Positions 13,370 through 20,488 of a stretch of 20,831 bases of DNA are shown piece after piece; within the stretch, counting starts at the first letter, position 1; each line of letters starts with the position of its first letter. The notes beneath the pieces were generated by a model, which saw only the letters and a list, made by a program, of their open reading frames with translations, was not told where the DNA came from and did not search any database. A program made the translations under genes and the position numbers. Source of the DNA: Methanomicrobiales archaeon (lineage in GTDB: Archaea; Halobacteriota; Methanomicrobia; Methanomicrobiales; Methanoculleaceae); assembly GCA_012521035.1 (NCBI GenBank), contig JAAYND010000208.1:1-20831 (forward strand), written 5' to 3'.

Positions 13370-14503
13370 ATGGAACACGAACCACTCCTGATGATCCCCG
13401 GGCCTGTACCCGTCCCGCAGCGGGTACGCGCCGCGATGACGCTGCAGGCCATCAACCACCGTGGCCCCGCGTTCGGGGCTGCGTATGCGGACACCGTACG
13501 GGTACTAAAGACCCTTTTTGGCACCGAAGGCGACCTCTACATCATAAGCGGATCCGGGACCGCCGCGATGGAGGCCGGCGTCGCGAACTTTGCGCGGGGC
13601 CGCTCGATCGTATCGCTCGTGAACGGCAAGTTCGGCGACCGGTTTGCAAAACTCGGAGAGCGCTACGCAGGCAACATCGCCGTGCTTGAGTCGGACTGGG
13701 GAACCCCGCTCGACCTTGAGGGACTTGAGCGTGAACTCGAGGCCGGGGCCGAGGTTGTCACGATGGTCCACAACGAGACGAGCGCCGGCATAAAGAACCC
13801 CGCACCCGAGGTCGGGCGGCTCGCCCGGAAACACGATGCCCTCTTCATTATGGACGGCGTCACGTCCATCGGCGGCGACGATGTCCGGATGGACGAGTGG
13901 GGCGTGGATATCGCCGTTGTCGGATCGCAGAAGTGCCTCGCCGCCCCGGCGGGCCTTGCCGCGATCGCGGTCAGCGAGCGCGCCTGGGACCGGCTGGCCG
14001 AGAACCGTCCCTTCTACCTCGATATGGCCGCCTACAGGAAGAGCGGAGGCAAAGCCGCCATGGAGACGCCCTACACCCCGGCGGTCCCGCTCTTCCTCGC
14101 GCTCCAGGAGGCATGTAAGATCATCGAGGAAGAGGGGATCCCGGCCCGGATCGCCCGCCACCGCCGTATGGCGGACGCCGTCCGCGCTGCTGCAAAGGAG
14201 TGGGGCGTTGACCTCTTCCCGGAGCTCGACGCGCATCACACCTACTCAAACACCGCGACGGCACTCAGGATACCCGACGGCATCACCGATGATGCCCTCC
14301 GGGGGACGGTCAAGAAGTTCGGTATCGAGATCGCCGGCGGTCAGGACCACCTCAAGGGCCAGATCTTCCGGATCGGCACCATGGGAAGCGTCGGGGCGCA
14401 GGAGATCCTCGCCACCGCCGCGGCCATTCAGTACGCCCTCCGGAAGGCAGGGTTTGCGGCCGGTGACGGAGTTGAGGCGGCGGCCGGGGTGCTTCTCGGA
14501 TGA
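13370..14503 (+). CDS. Class V aminotransferase (alanine-glyoxylate / phosphoserine aminotransferase-like)
   Basis: This is a 377-aa PLP-dependent class V aminotransferase. It opens LLMIPGPVPVP, typical of the serine-pyruvate/alanine-glyoxylate group. It shows ISGSGTAAMEAG (residues 59-70, PLP phosphate loop), MDGVTSIGGDD with D162 pairing the pyridine nitrogen, and the PLP lysine K188 in GSQKCLAAPAG. RIGTMG near the C-terminus carries the substrate carboxylate arginine. The methanogen homologue MJ0959 has been reported as a broad-specificity transaminase able to make phosphoserine, so a role in serine synthesis is a fair inference. The ATG at 13370 has GGA-type SD sequence upstream. The stop overlaps the ribC start as ATGA, linking it to the riboflavin genes. 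Confidence 0.9.
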   Translation: MEHEPLLMIPGPVPVPQRVRAAMTLQAINHRGPAFGAAYADTVRVLKTLFGTEGDLYIISGSGTAAMEAGVANFARGRSIVSLVNGKFGDRFAKLGERYAGNIAVLESDWGTPLDLEGLERELEAGAEVVTMVHNETSAGIKNPAPEVGRLARKHDALFIMDGVTSIGGDDVRMDEWGVDIAVVGSQKCLAAPAGLAAIAVSERAWDRLAENRPFYLDMAAYRKSGGKAAMETPYTPAVPLFLALQEACKIIEEEGIPARIARHRRMADAVRAAAKEWGVDLFPELDAHHTYSNTATALRIPDGITDDALRGTVKKFGIEIAGGQDHLKGQIFRIGTMGSVGAQEILATAAAIQYALRKAGFAAGDGVEAAAGVLLG

Positions 14504-14961
14504 AGTTCGGGATCGCAGACACGACGTTTGCCCGGGTGGATATGGGCAGGATCGCCATCGACGAGATCCGGAAACTTGCGAGTGTCAGGATCGAGCGCTA
14601 CGTCGTCCCCGGCATCAAGGATCTCCCGGTGGCGTGCAAGAAACTGATCGAGGAGCGGGGGTGCGACATCGTCATGGCGCTCGGTATGCCGGGGGGTGTG
14701 GAGAAGGACAAGGTCTGCGCCCACGAGGCCTCCCAGGGCCTCATCCTCTGCCAGCTCATGACGAACAGACACATCATCGAGGTCTTCGTCCACGAGGACG
14801 AGGCGAAGGATGAAAAGGAGCTCGCCTGGCTGATGGAGCAGCGGACCCGGGAACACGCCGCAAACGCTGTCAGGCTCGCGTTCTACCCGAAAGAGCTTGA
14901 GAAGCTCGCGGGAACGGGCCAGCGGCAGGGCTTTGAGGACGTCGGGCCGGCGCGCCCCTGA
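14500..14961 (+). CDS. ribC: Riboflavin synthase, archaeal type
   Basis: This 153-aa enzyme is the archaeal riboflavin synthase. It dismutates two molecules of 6,7-dimethyl-8-ribityllumazine to riboflavin and the ribitylaminouracil. It is related to lumazine synthase rather than to bacterial RibE. Typical features are MKFGIADTTFARVDMG at the N-terminus, RYVVPGIKDLPVACKKL (about residues 34-50), ALGMPGGVEKD and SQGLILCQLMTNRHIIEVFVHEDEA split around residues 79-103. It starts in an ATGA overlap with the aminotransferase gene, and ribH follows 58 bp later with its own SD. Length and motifs are normal, so function is expected to be intact. Confidence 0.95.
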   Translation: MKFGIADTTFARVDMGRIAIDEIRKLASVRIERYVVPGIKDLPVACKKLIEERGCDIVMALGMPGGVEKDKVCAHEASQGLILCQLMTNRHIIEVFVHEDEAKDEKELAWLMEQRTREHAANAVRLAFYPKELEKLAGTGQRQGFEDVGPARP

Positions 14962-15019
14962 TACAAAAAGAGAAGATTATCTGATTGCCCGGTGAACAAC
15001 GTACCAGGGAGAGATTCAA

Positions 15020-15427
15020 ATGACAATAAAACTTGGATTTGTCGTCGCGGAGTTCAACCGTGACATCACCTATATGATGGAGATCGAGGCCCGGGAGCAT
15101 GCAACCTTCCTCGGGGCCGAGGTGACCGAGACGGTCTACGTCCCCGGCGCCTACGATATGCCGCTTGCGATCAAGAAGATGCTCAACGATAAAGACGTCG
15201 ATGCCGTCGTCACCATCGGGTGCGTCATCGAGGGGTCCACCCAGCACGACGAGATCGTCGTCCAGCACGCCGCACGAAAGATCATCGACCTATCGCTTGA
15301 GTACAGTAAACCCGTCGCCCTCGGCATATCCGGGCCGGGCATGACCCGGATGGAGGCGACCGAGCGTATCGATTATGCCAGGCGTGCCGTTGAGTCAGCA
15401 GTGAAGATGGTCCAGCGATTGGGATGA
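15020..15427 (+). CDS. ribH: 6,7-dimethyl-8-ribityllumazine synthase
   Basis: RibH condenses 5-amino-6-(D-ribitylamino)uracil with 3,4-dihydroxy-2-butanone 4-phosphate to make the lumazine that RibC uses. The 135-aa protein shows GFVVAEFNRDIT (residues 6-17), VPGAYDMPLAI (41-51), and TIGCVIEGSTQHDEIV (65-80) with the catalytic-type H76. GISGPGMTRMEA replaces the bacterial phosphate-site loop, as in other archaeal homologues. GGGAGA at 15008-15013 lies six bases before the ATG. The stop overlaps the next gene as ATGA. Its substrate is shared with CofH, encoded upstream in this window. Confidence 0.95.
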   Translation: MTIKLGFVVAEFNRDITYMMEIEAREHATFLGAEVTETVYVPGAYDMPLAIKKMLNDKDVDAVVTIGCVIEGSTQHDEIVVQHAARKIIDLSLEYSKPVALGISGPGMTRMEATERIDYARRAVESAVKMVQRLG

Positions 15428-16554
15428 GAGGCTTATCAGAGAAGATCGGGGCGATCGCCCCCTCCGCGACTATCGAGATATCGAACGCCGCCAAGCGGAT
15501 GGCAAAGGAGGGGATCGATGTCATCAGCCTCTCCATCGGCGAGCCTGATTTCGATACGCCGGAGCACATCAAGGAGGCCTGCATTGCTGCCCTCCGGCGG
15601 GGGGAGACCCACTACGCCCCGAGCGCCGGCATCCCGGAACTGACCGGGGCGATAGCGGAGAAGATCACGCGTGAGAATGGGTTTCCCGCAGAGCAGGATG
15701 AGGTGATCGTCACCTGCGGGGCGAAGGATGCCATCTATGAAGCGATGGAGGCGGTGCTAAACCCTGAGGACGAGGTCCTCCTCCTCGACCCCTCCTGGGT
15801 CTCCTACGCACCCTGCGCTCAGATCGCGGGCGCGAGGGTCCGGCACCACGCGCTCGATACAGAGACCTTCCAGGTCGATGATACCCTGCTTGAGGCGATC
15901 AACTCCCGGACGAGGATGATCGTGGTCAACTCCCCGTCGAACCCCTCGGGCGCGGTGTTAAACGCGGAATCGCTCGGTCTGATCGCTGACGTCTGCCGGG
16001 ATAACGACTTGCTTGTGCTCTCCGACGAGATCTACGAGAAGCTGGTCTACGGGAAGAGGCCGGTATCGGTCGCATCCCTCCCGGATATGGCGGAACGGAC
16101 GATCACGGTCAACGGGTTCTCGAAGGCCTACGCTATGACCGGGTGGCGGATCGGCTACGCTGTCGCCCCCCGGCCGGTCATCAGGCGGATGGAGAAGGTG
16201 CAACAGCACACCATATCGCACCCGACGACGTTTGCGATGTTCGGCGCGGTCGCCGCGCTCCAGGGGAGCCAGGACTGCGTCGAGGATATGCGGCGCGAGT
16301 TTGAGCGCCGGCGCGACTACATCATCCCGGCGTTCGCGGACCTCGGGTACGCCACCGCGCCGGCGGACGGTGCTTTCTACGCCTACGTCAACGTCGGGGG
16401 CGACGATATGGCGATCGCCCGCTCATGGCTCCACGACGCCCATATCGCGGTCACGCCGGGGACGGCGTTTGGCACCCCGGGCTGGCTCCGGGCCTCCTAT
16501 GCGACGTCGATGGAGAACCTGAAAGAAGCGATATCGCGGATAGCAAGACTCTGA
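15424..16554 (+). CDS. Class I/II PLP aminotransferase (aspartate aminotransferase-like)
   Basis: This 376-aa aminotransferase is of the AspC/AATase I-gamma type common in archaea. Motifs include ISLSIGEPDFDTPEHI (residues 34-49), HYAPSAGIPELT (63-74), NSPSNPSG (169-176), SDEIYEKLVY (200-209), the PLP lysine K234 in NGFSKAYAMTGWRIGY, and R356 in WLRASYAT for the substrate carboxylate. It could act on aspartate, aromatic amino acids or several substrates; sequence alone does not settle this. Its start overlaps the ribH stop (ATGA), so it is the last gene of the run that begins with the class V aminotransferase. It ends 9 bp before the convergent TPR gene. Confidence 0.92.
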   Translation: MRGLSEKIGAIAPSATIEISNAAKRMAKEGIDVISLSIGEPDFDTPEHIKEACIAALRRGETHYAPSAGIPELTGAIAEKITRENGFPAEQDEVIVTCGAKDAIYEAMEAVLNPEDEVLLLDPSWVSYAPCAQIAGARVRHHALDTETFQVDDTLLEAINSRTRMIVVNSPSNPSGAVLNAESLGLIADVCRDNDLLVLSDEIYEKLVYGKRPVSVASLPDMAERTITVNGFSKAYAMTGWRIGYAVAPRPVIRRMEKVQQHTISHPTTFAMFGAVAALQGSQDCVEDMRREFERRRDYIIPAFADLGYATAPADGAFYAYVNVGGDDMAIARSWLHDAHIAVTPGTAFGTPGWLRASYATSMENLKEAISRIARL

Positions 16555-16563
16555 AGGAGAGAT

Positions 16564-18246
16564 CTACAGAACGGAAGTGTGATTGGGATTTACCCGGACC
16601 CGCCTCATCCGTTCCAGTCTCTCGCAGTATTTGACCGCCTCGGCGGGGCGATCGAGTGAGATGAGCACCATCGCCATCCCGCCGAGTGCATCGACATCGT
16701 CGGGGTTCGCGACGAGCGCCTGCTCATAGCATTCGAGCGCCTCCTCGGGGCGCCCCAGTATAACGAGGGCGTTTCCTTTCATGCTCCAGATCTTCACTCT
16801 CGCGGGATCGACCTCGAGGGCGCGCGTGTAGCAGGTGACGGCCTCCCCGTAGCGCCCGAGGATGAAGAGCGCAAGGCCTTTCTGGTACCACGTGTCCGCG
16901 TTCCCGGGGTTTGCCTGGAGTTCCTGATCGTAACAGGCAAGTGCTCGATCGTAGTGCGAGAGGACCGAGAGGACGTTTGCTTTGTTGTTCCAGACCTGGC
17001 GGTTCTCCGGGTCGATCTCGAGTGCCCGTTCGTAGCAGACGAGCGCTTCCTTGTAGCGTTCGAGCCGGTAGAGGGTGTTCCCGTAGTTGTTCCAGGCGAC
17101 AGCATTCTCAGGCTCCATCCGGACCACAGCCTGGTAACTCTCGATCGCCGCCTCATAGTCCTCGATGGCGTAGTGACTCTCGCCCCGGTAGTAGTATGCG
17201 CCCGGGTAGTCGGCCCGGAGCCTGAGTGTCTGGTCAAAGCATTCTATCGCTTCTCTGTAGCGTTGCAGGGTGAAGAGGACGCGCCCCTTCCGGTACCAGA
17301 TCCCGGGATCGATGGCGTTCTCCCTGAGCGCCCGGTCAAAGCCGATGAGCGCCAGGTCGTAGCGTTTCAGCCCCTCCAGCGCTATAGCCTTGTGATACCA
17401 GATCCCGTCAAGATTCGGGTTGTTCCTGAATGCCCGGTCGAAATACCTGATCGCTTCCTCGTAGCGCCCCAGGTTCTGAAGAGCGAGGCCCTTGTTGTAC
17501 AGGACTCCGGCATCATCAGGCCGGATGGCGAGCGCCCGGTCGAAAGATAGTATGGCTTCCTCATAGCGTTTCAGCGTCGCAAGCGTGCATCCCCTGGAGG
17601 ACCATGTGTCGGCATGACCCAGATCGATAGCAAGCGCCCGATCGTATGAGGTGAGGGCGTCCCTGTACCGGGAGAGGAGAACCTGGATCGTTCCCCGGGC
17701 GTACCAGGCGTTTGCGTTCCGGGGATCGAGCGCTATGGCCCGATCGTAGCTCGCTATAGCCGCATCGTACTGTCTATCGATAGCAAGGGTTGTTCCCCGG
17801 GCAAGCCAGGCCTCGATACGGTCCGGTTCGATGGCGATGACCCGGTCGTAGCATGTGAGCGCATCGGCAGTCCGATCCATGTTCCTGAGGGCGTGCCCCC
17901 GGATGAGCCAGGCATCTGCACAGTCAGGTGCGAGTTTCACCGCCTGGCCGCAGTACCCGGCTGCCTCCTGGTAGTGCCGGAGGCGGTAGAGCGCCTGGCC
18001 CCGGGCGGACCAGAGCCGGGCGCAGTCAGGGTCGATACGGATCCCCTGGTCGAGGCATTCGGCTGCCTCCTGGTAGCGATGGGATGTGGTGAGGGCGAGC
18101 CCCTTATGGTACCAGGCAGCGACGGCGTTGGCATCCAGTTTGAGGGCCCGGTCGTAGCACTCGATGGCGCGGTCGTACTGCCCCTGCTCGCTGTACGCCT
18201 TTCCTTTCCTGCACCAGTCCCCGGCACCCTTCCATGGGAGAACCAT
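16564..18246 (-). CDS. Protein made almost entirely of TPR repeats
   Basis: The 560-aa chain is about 16 consecutive 34-residue TPR units from end to end, with a short tail (RMRRVRVNPNHTSVL). Units keep the W-x-x-K/R-G ... L ... Y-x-E-A-I-x-x-Y/F-D-R-A-L ... P pattern, for example AWYHKGLALTT, AWLARGTTLAI, VLYNKGLALQN, AWNNYGNTLYR and TWYQKGLALFI. There is no signal peptide, transmembrane segment or catalytic domain, so it is probably a cytoplasmic scaffold that binds other proteins. Partners are unknown. The ATG at 18246 lacks a clear SD. A 7-bp inverted repeat and an oligo-T run lie between it and its probable promoter. Methanomicrobiales genomes often carry several such TPR genes. The gene converges on the aminotransferase gene. 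Confidence 0.93.
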   Translation of the reverse strand: MVLPWKGAGDWCRKGKAYSEQGQYDRAIECYDRALKLDANAVAAWYHKGLALTTSHRYQEAAECLDQGIRIDPDCARLWSARGQALYRLRHYQEAAGYCGQAVKLAPDCADAWLIRGHALRNMDRTADALTCYDRVIAIEPDRIEAWLARGTTLAIDRQYDAAIASYDRAIALDPRNANAWYARGTIQVLLSRYRDALTSYDRALAIDLGHADTWSSRGCTLATLKRYEEAILSFDRALAIRPDDAGVLYNKGLALQNLGRYEEAIRYFDRAFRNNPNLDGIWYHKAIALEGLKRYDLALIGFDRALRENAIDPGIWYRKGRVLFTLQRYREAIECFDQTLRLRADYPGAYYYRGESHYAIEDYEAAIESYQAVVRMEPENAVAWNNYGNTLYRLERYKEALVCYERALEIDPENRQVWNNKANVLSVLSHYDRALACYDQELQANPGNADTWYQKGLALFILGRYGEAVTCYTRALEVDPARVKIWSMKGNALVILGRPEEALECYEQALVANPDDVDALGGMAMVLISLDRPAEAVKYCERLERMRRVRVNPNHTSVL

Positions 18247-18280
18247 TTCGAGAATGATAGTGACCCCCGGTAAAAAAGGG

Positions 18281-18298
18281 TTCCGGTAGAGACCGGAA
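18281..18298. repeat. Perfect 7-bp inverted repeat upstream of the TPR gene
   Basis: TTCCGGT-AGAG-ACCGGAA is a perfect stem with a 4-base loop. Read on the minus strand it is followed by CCC and a run of six T residues, which resembles a terminator or attenuator ahead of the TPR gene. It is 35 bp before the TPR start and about 100 bp before radC. It could instead be a regulator site. Confidence 0.5.
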
Positions 18299-18349
18299 AG
18301 GAATCGCTCTTATGGTACCTCCGATGGAAATGTTGTCCCCATACCCCGG

Positions 18350-18371
18350 TTTATTTGATAACCTATACATT
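18350..18371 (+). promoter_or_regulatory. AT-rich promoter region of radC
   Basis: The sequence TTTATTTGATAACCTATACA, beginning near 18350, contains two TATA-like parts (TTTATTTG and CTATACAT). Starts 25 bases downstream would fall at about 18378 or 18393, just before the radC ATG at 18396. No SD precedes that ATG, so the radC message is probably leaderless or nearly so. Confidence 0.45.
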
Positions 18372-18395
18372 CTCCTGGACCTAAATTGTAAACAA

Positions 18396-19067
18396 ATGAA
18401 AAAGATGCGTGATCTCCCGAACCACGATCGTCCGCGCGAGAAACTGGCTTCCCGGGGGGCAGAAGCCCTCACCAATGTCGAACTGGTCGCCCTCCTCCTC
18501 GGGAAGGGCGTGAAGGGTCGGGACGTCTCGCAGATCGCCGGCGATGTCGCACGTTACCTGAAAGATACGGACGGGAGTCCGACATACAGGGAACTGTGCA
18601 TGATAGAGGGTGTCGGGACGGCGAAGGCCTGCGAGATCATGGCCTGCTTCGAGCTCGGCCGGCGCTATCTTGTGGACGATGAGGAGAACACCGGCGGCCG
18701 GATCACGAACCCCGAGGACGTGATTCCACTGGTGGACGAGTGGCGGGACAAGAAACAGGAGTACTTCATCTGTATCACGCTCAACGGTGCCGGGGAGGTG
18801 ATCGAGCGCCGGGTCGTCACCGTCGGGATCCTGAACCAGAGCCTCGTCCACCCCCGGGAGGTCTTCTCAGAGGCGATCACCGACCGTGCCGCATCGGTCA
18901 TCCTGGTCCATAACCACCCCTCAGGGACGCTTGAGCCCTCGTCCCAGGATATCAGTATCACCCGGCAGCTCGTCGAGGCCGGGTCGATCCTCGGTATCAG
19001 GGTGCTCGACCATATCATCATTACGAAGGAGAGTTACGTGAGCCTGAGGGAGCTCGGGCATTTTTAG
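18396..19067 (+). CDS. radC: RadC family (JAB/MPN+ domain) protein
   Basis: This 223-aa protein has the RadC layout. An N-terminal helix-hairpin-helix region includes RPREKLASRGAEALTNVELV (residues 12-31) and IEGVGTAKACEIMACFELGRR (70-90). A JAB/MPN+ metalloprotease-like domain follows, with E122, then VHNHPSG (H172, H174) and D185 as the zinc-site residues. Despite the name, a DNA repair role is doubtful in bacteria, and the biochemical function is unsettled. The frame is open from 18312, but family members start near MRDLP, so the ATG at 18396 is used. RadC is mainly bacterial and patchy in archaea, which suggests transfer. Its stop codon region overlaps the end of the broken PIN gene by 4 bp. 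Confidence 0.93.
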   Translation: MKKMRDLPNHDRPREKLASRGAEALTNVELVALLLGKGVKGRDVSQIAGDVARYLKDTDGSPTYRELCMIEGVGTAKACEIMACFELGRRYLVDDEENTGGRITNPEDVIPLVDEWRDKKQEYFICITLNGAGEVIERRVVTVGILNQSLVHPREVFSEAITDRAASVILVHNHPSGTLEPSSQDISITRQLVEAGSILGIRVLDHIIITKESYVSLRELGHF

Positions 19068-19240
19068 CTAATATATCCCTCTGGAGTATGCTTCCTCCAC
19101 CCGAGGAATTCGATCTTTGTGATGATCAAAACACGGAACGACGAGGAGAAGATGGCCTCTATCGTAGCCAGGCTCTCCCGTGGAATAGCATCTGCAAGAT
19201 AGTAGATGAGGATATTTGTATCAAGCAGGTGCCGTCTCAT
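19064..19240 (-). pseudogene. PIN-domain toxin (VapC-like), truncated after about 58 residues
   Basis: From the ATG at 19240 the frame reads MRRHLLDTNILIYYLAD, a clear PIN-domain start with the first catalytic acid at D7. It continues to TKIEFLGWRK with E44, matching the second acidic position. It stops at residue 58, while PIN toxins are normally about 125-140 residues with two more acidic positions. The rest is absent. The frame runs into the radC 3' end and its TAA is formed from the last bases of radC. The start overlaps the antitoxin stop as ATGA, the usual vapBC arrangement. The protein is therefore probably inactive as an RNase. A start at 19252 is possible but less likely. A shortened but functional form cannot be fully excluded. 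Confidence 0.75.
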
Positions 19241-19446
19241 ATCCGGTCCCATTCATCCCGCAAGCTCCGGATCTCGGCCTTCAGGTCAACTTTCAGATTC
19301 CTGTAGATCCCTCGGTATTTTCGGGGATCAGTAGATCCAACCCCGCTCTGCTTATTGACGGACTTCCCGGCACTTATGGCATCCCAGAGATCGATAGATA
19401 CGATAACGCCGGTCTTTCGCCCCTCTGCATCGTAAATGTATTGCAC
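19237..19446 (-). CDS. Antitoxin of a VapBC-type pair
   Basis: This is a 69-aa protein beginning (GTG start) VQYIYDAEGRKTGVIVSIDL, followed by WDAISAGKS. The N-terminus, Y-I-x-D-x-x-G-x-x-x-x-V-x-(V/L)-x-I-x-x-W, is typical of small antitoxins paired with PIN toxins in archaea and cyanobacteria. The C-terminal half (YRGIYRNLKVDLKAEIRSLR) is helical and charged, fit for binding and neutralising a toxin. It precedes the broken PIN gene with an ATGA overlap. A minus-strand TATA-like GTATATTAG at about 19468-19476 lies some 26 bases before the GTG, which favours a leaderless message. Since the partner toxin is truncated, the antitoxin may now be an orphan. Confidence 0.68.
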   Translation of the reverse strand: MQYIYDAEGRKTGVIVSIDLWDAISAGKSVNKQSGVGSTDPRKYRGIYRNLKVDLKAEIRSLRDEWDRI

Positions 19447-19749
19447 CCCTATACCGTCCCACTCCCTAATATACAGTGTGTGAGCGCTCCAGGTGGATTA
19501 TAGTTACTCCCGAGATAATCTGTTTGAGATGCATCGCTCCTTCATTTCTCCTGGCAGACCTTTTTTTAAACCTCTGTTGCTTTCCCCTCTTGTTCACTGA
19601 ACGCATCCCTGCAAAATCACGACGTGTGGATTATTATTGCAATCGCAGATACGTGAGTACCTGAGAATTGTCAATTCTGCGGCACCTCACCTCACCGCCA
19701 CGTTTATTGGTTCTCCCCCCTATCTCATATTCATCAGGTGAAATCAGCT
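19447..19749. other. 303-bp intergenic region between divergent TA modules
   Basis: This stretch is more AT-rich than the rest of the window and holds no convincing coding frame. It contains the minus-strand promoter of the first antitoxin (about 19468-19476), a T7 run at 19561-19567, a 15-bp inverted repeat at 19664-19678, and a TATA-like TTTATTGG at 19703-19710 for the second module. Confidence 0.6.
19664..19678. promoter_or_regulatory. Inverted repeat, candidate operator of the UPF0175/DUF3368 module
   Basis: AGAATTG-T-CAATTCT is a perfect inverted repeat with 7-bp arms and one central base, AT-rich and unlikely to be a GC artefact. It lies 24 bp upstream of the TATA-like element at 19703 and 71 bp before the antitoxin ATG. 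TA antitoxins commonly bind such repeats to control their own operon, so this is a reasonable operator candidate. Confidence 0.45.
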
Positions 19750-20010
19750 ATGTCCGATGTTACCATCAGGGTTCCCCGGGATATTGTCCAGGCGCTTCGG
19801 CTCCCTCCCGATGCCATTGCCGTCGAGTTGCAGCGAGAGCTTGCCGCGGCGCTCTACCAGCGGGGCATCCTCTCTTCCGGGAAAGCGGCAGCCCTTGCAG
19901 GGATGAACCGGTGGGAGTGGGAAGAATTACTCGGAGCACGGAAGATCCCCCGGCACTATGCCGAAGAAGACCTCGAGCGGGACATTGCCTATGCCGTTCG
20001 CGGTAAGTAA
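19750..20010 (+). CDS. UPF0175 family antitoxin
   Basis: This 86-aa protein matches the UPF0175 family, small helix-turn-helix proteins that accompany DUF3368 toxins. It starts SDVTIRVPRDIVQALRLPPD, followed by a helical stretch (ELQRELAAALYQRGILSSGK) and the family hallmark AAALAGMNRWEWEELLGAR, then IPRHYAEEDLERDI. The start is set at the ATG at 19750 because AGGTGA (19736-19741) lies eight bases upstream. The GTG at 19738 that opens the longer frame is part of this SD. The gene overlaps the toxin gene by 20 bp, so the two are translationally coupled. It probably neutralises the toxin and represses the operon. Confidence 0.88.
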   Translation: MSDVTIRVPRDIVQALRLPPDAIAVELQRELAAALYQRGILSSGKAAALAGMNRWEWEELLGARKIPRHYAEEDLERDIAYAVRGK

Positions 20011-20488
20011 TTCTTCGCCACTGATTCACCTCTCAATGGTTGGGCGTATCAACTTGCTCCGTCGTTTTTCATCCGTCTGTATTCCTCCTGCGGTCTGGCA
20101 GGAGGTCGTAGAACAGGGCGGTAACCGCCCGGGGGCAGATGAGATCCGGGATGCCCGCGAGTTGGGGTGGCTGCGTGTGGTCGAACCCTCCGATAAGACT
20201 CTGGTGCTCCTGCTTGAGCAGGAGCTCCACCTGGGTGAAGCAGAGAGTATCGCCCTTGCTCTTGAGATCCGGCCTGATATCCTGCTCCTTGATGAAAGCG
20301 AGGCCCGCCGGGTTGCAGGGCTTTATGATCTTCCAGTCACCGGCATTATTGGACTATTGATTCAAGCGAGGCATGAAGGGCGGATCTCTTCGCTTGCGGA
20401 GGAGATGGATCGGTTGCGGGGAGAGGGTGGCTTCTGGATTCGGGAGGAGCTTTATCAGCATGTTCTTGAAATGGAGAGAGACGGGTAG
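19991..20488 (+). CDS. DUF3368 PIN-like toxin
   Basis: This 165-aa protein of the DUF3368 family is a PIN-domain relative usually paired with UPF0175. Family features are VSNSSPLIHLSMVG (residues 5-18), where N7 sits near the first acidic position of classical PIN domains, IPPAVWQEVVEQG (31-43) with E39, LHLGEAESIALALE (79-92) with the E83/E85 acids, ILLLDESEARRVAG (97-110) with D101, and VTGIIGLLIQARHEG (116-130). By analogy with PIN toxins it would be an RNase, but this is less well shown for DUF3368. The start chosen is the ATG at 19991, right before the conserved block; the frame is open from 19958. The full length suggests an intact module, in contrast to the truncated PIN gene nearby. 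Confidence 0.9.
   Translation: MPFAVSNSSPLIHLSMVGRINLLRRFSSVCIPPAVWQEVVEQGGNRPGADEIRDARELGWLRVVEPSDKTLVLLLEQELHLGEAESIALALEIRPDILLLDESEARRVAGLYDLPVTGIIGLLIQARHEGRISSLAEEMDRLRGEGGFWIREELYQHVLEMERDG

Noticed and set aside
16564..18246. TPR gene considered as a DNA-level tandem repeat
   Set aside because: The 34-residue periodicity is clear in protein, but the units differ at the nucleotide level, so this is an old repeat protein and not a recent tandem duplication.
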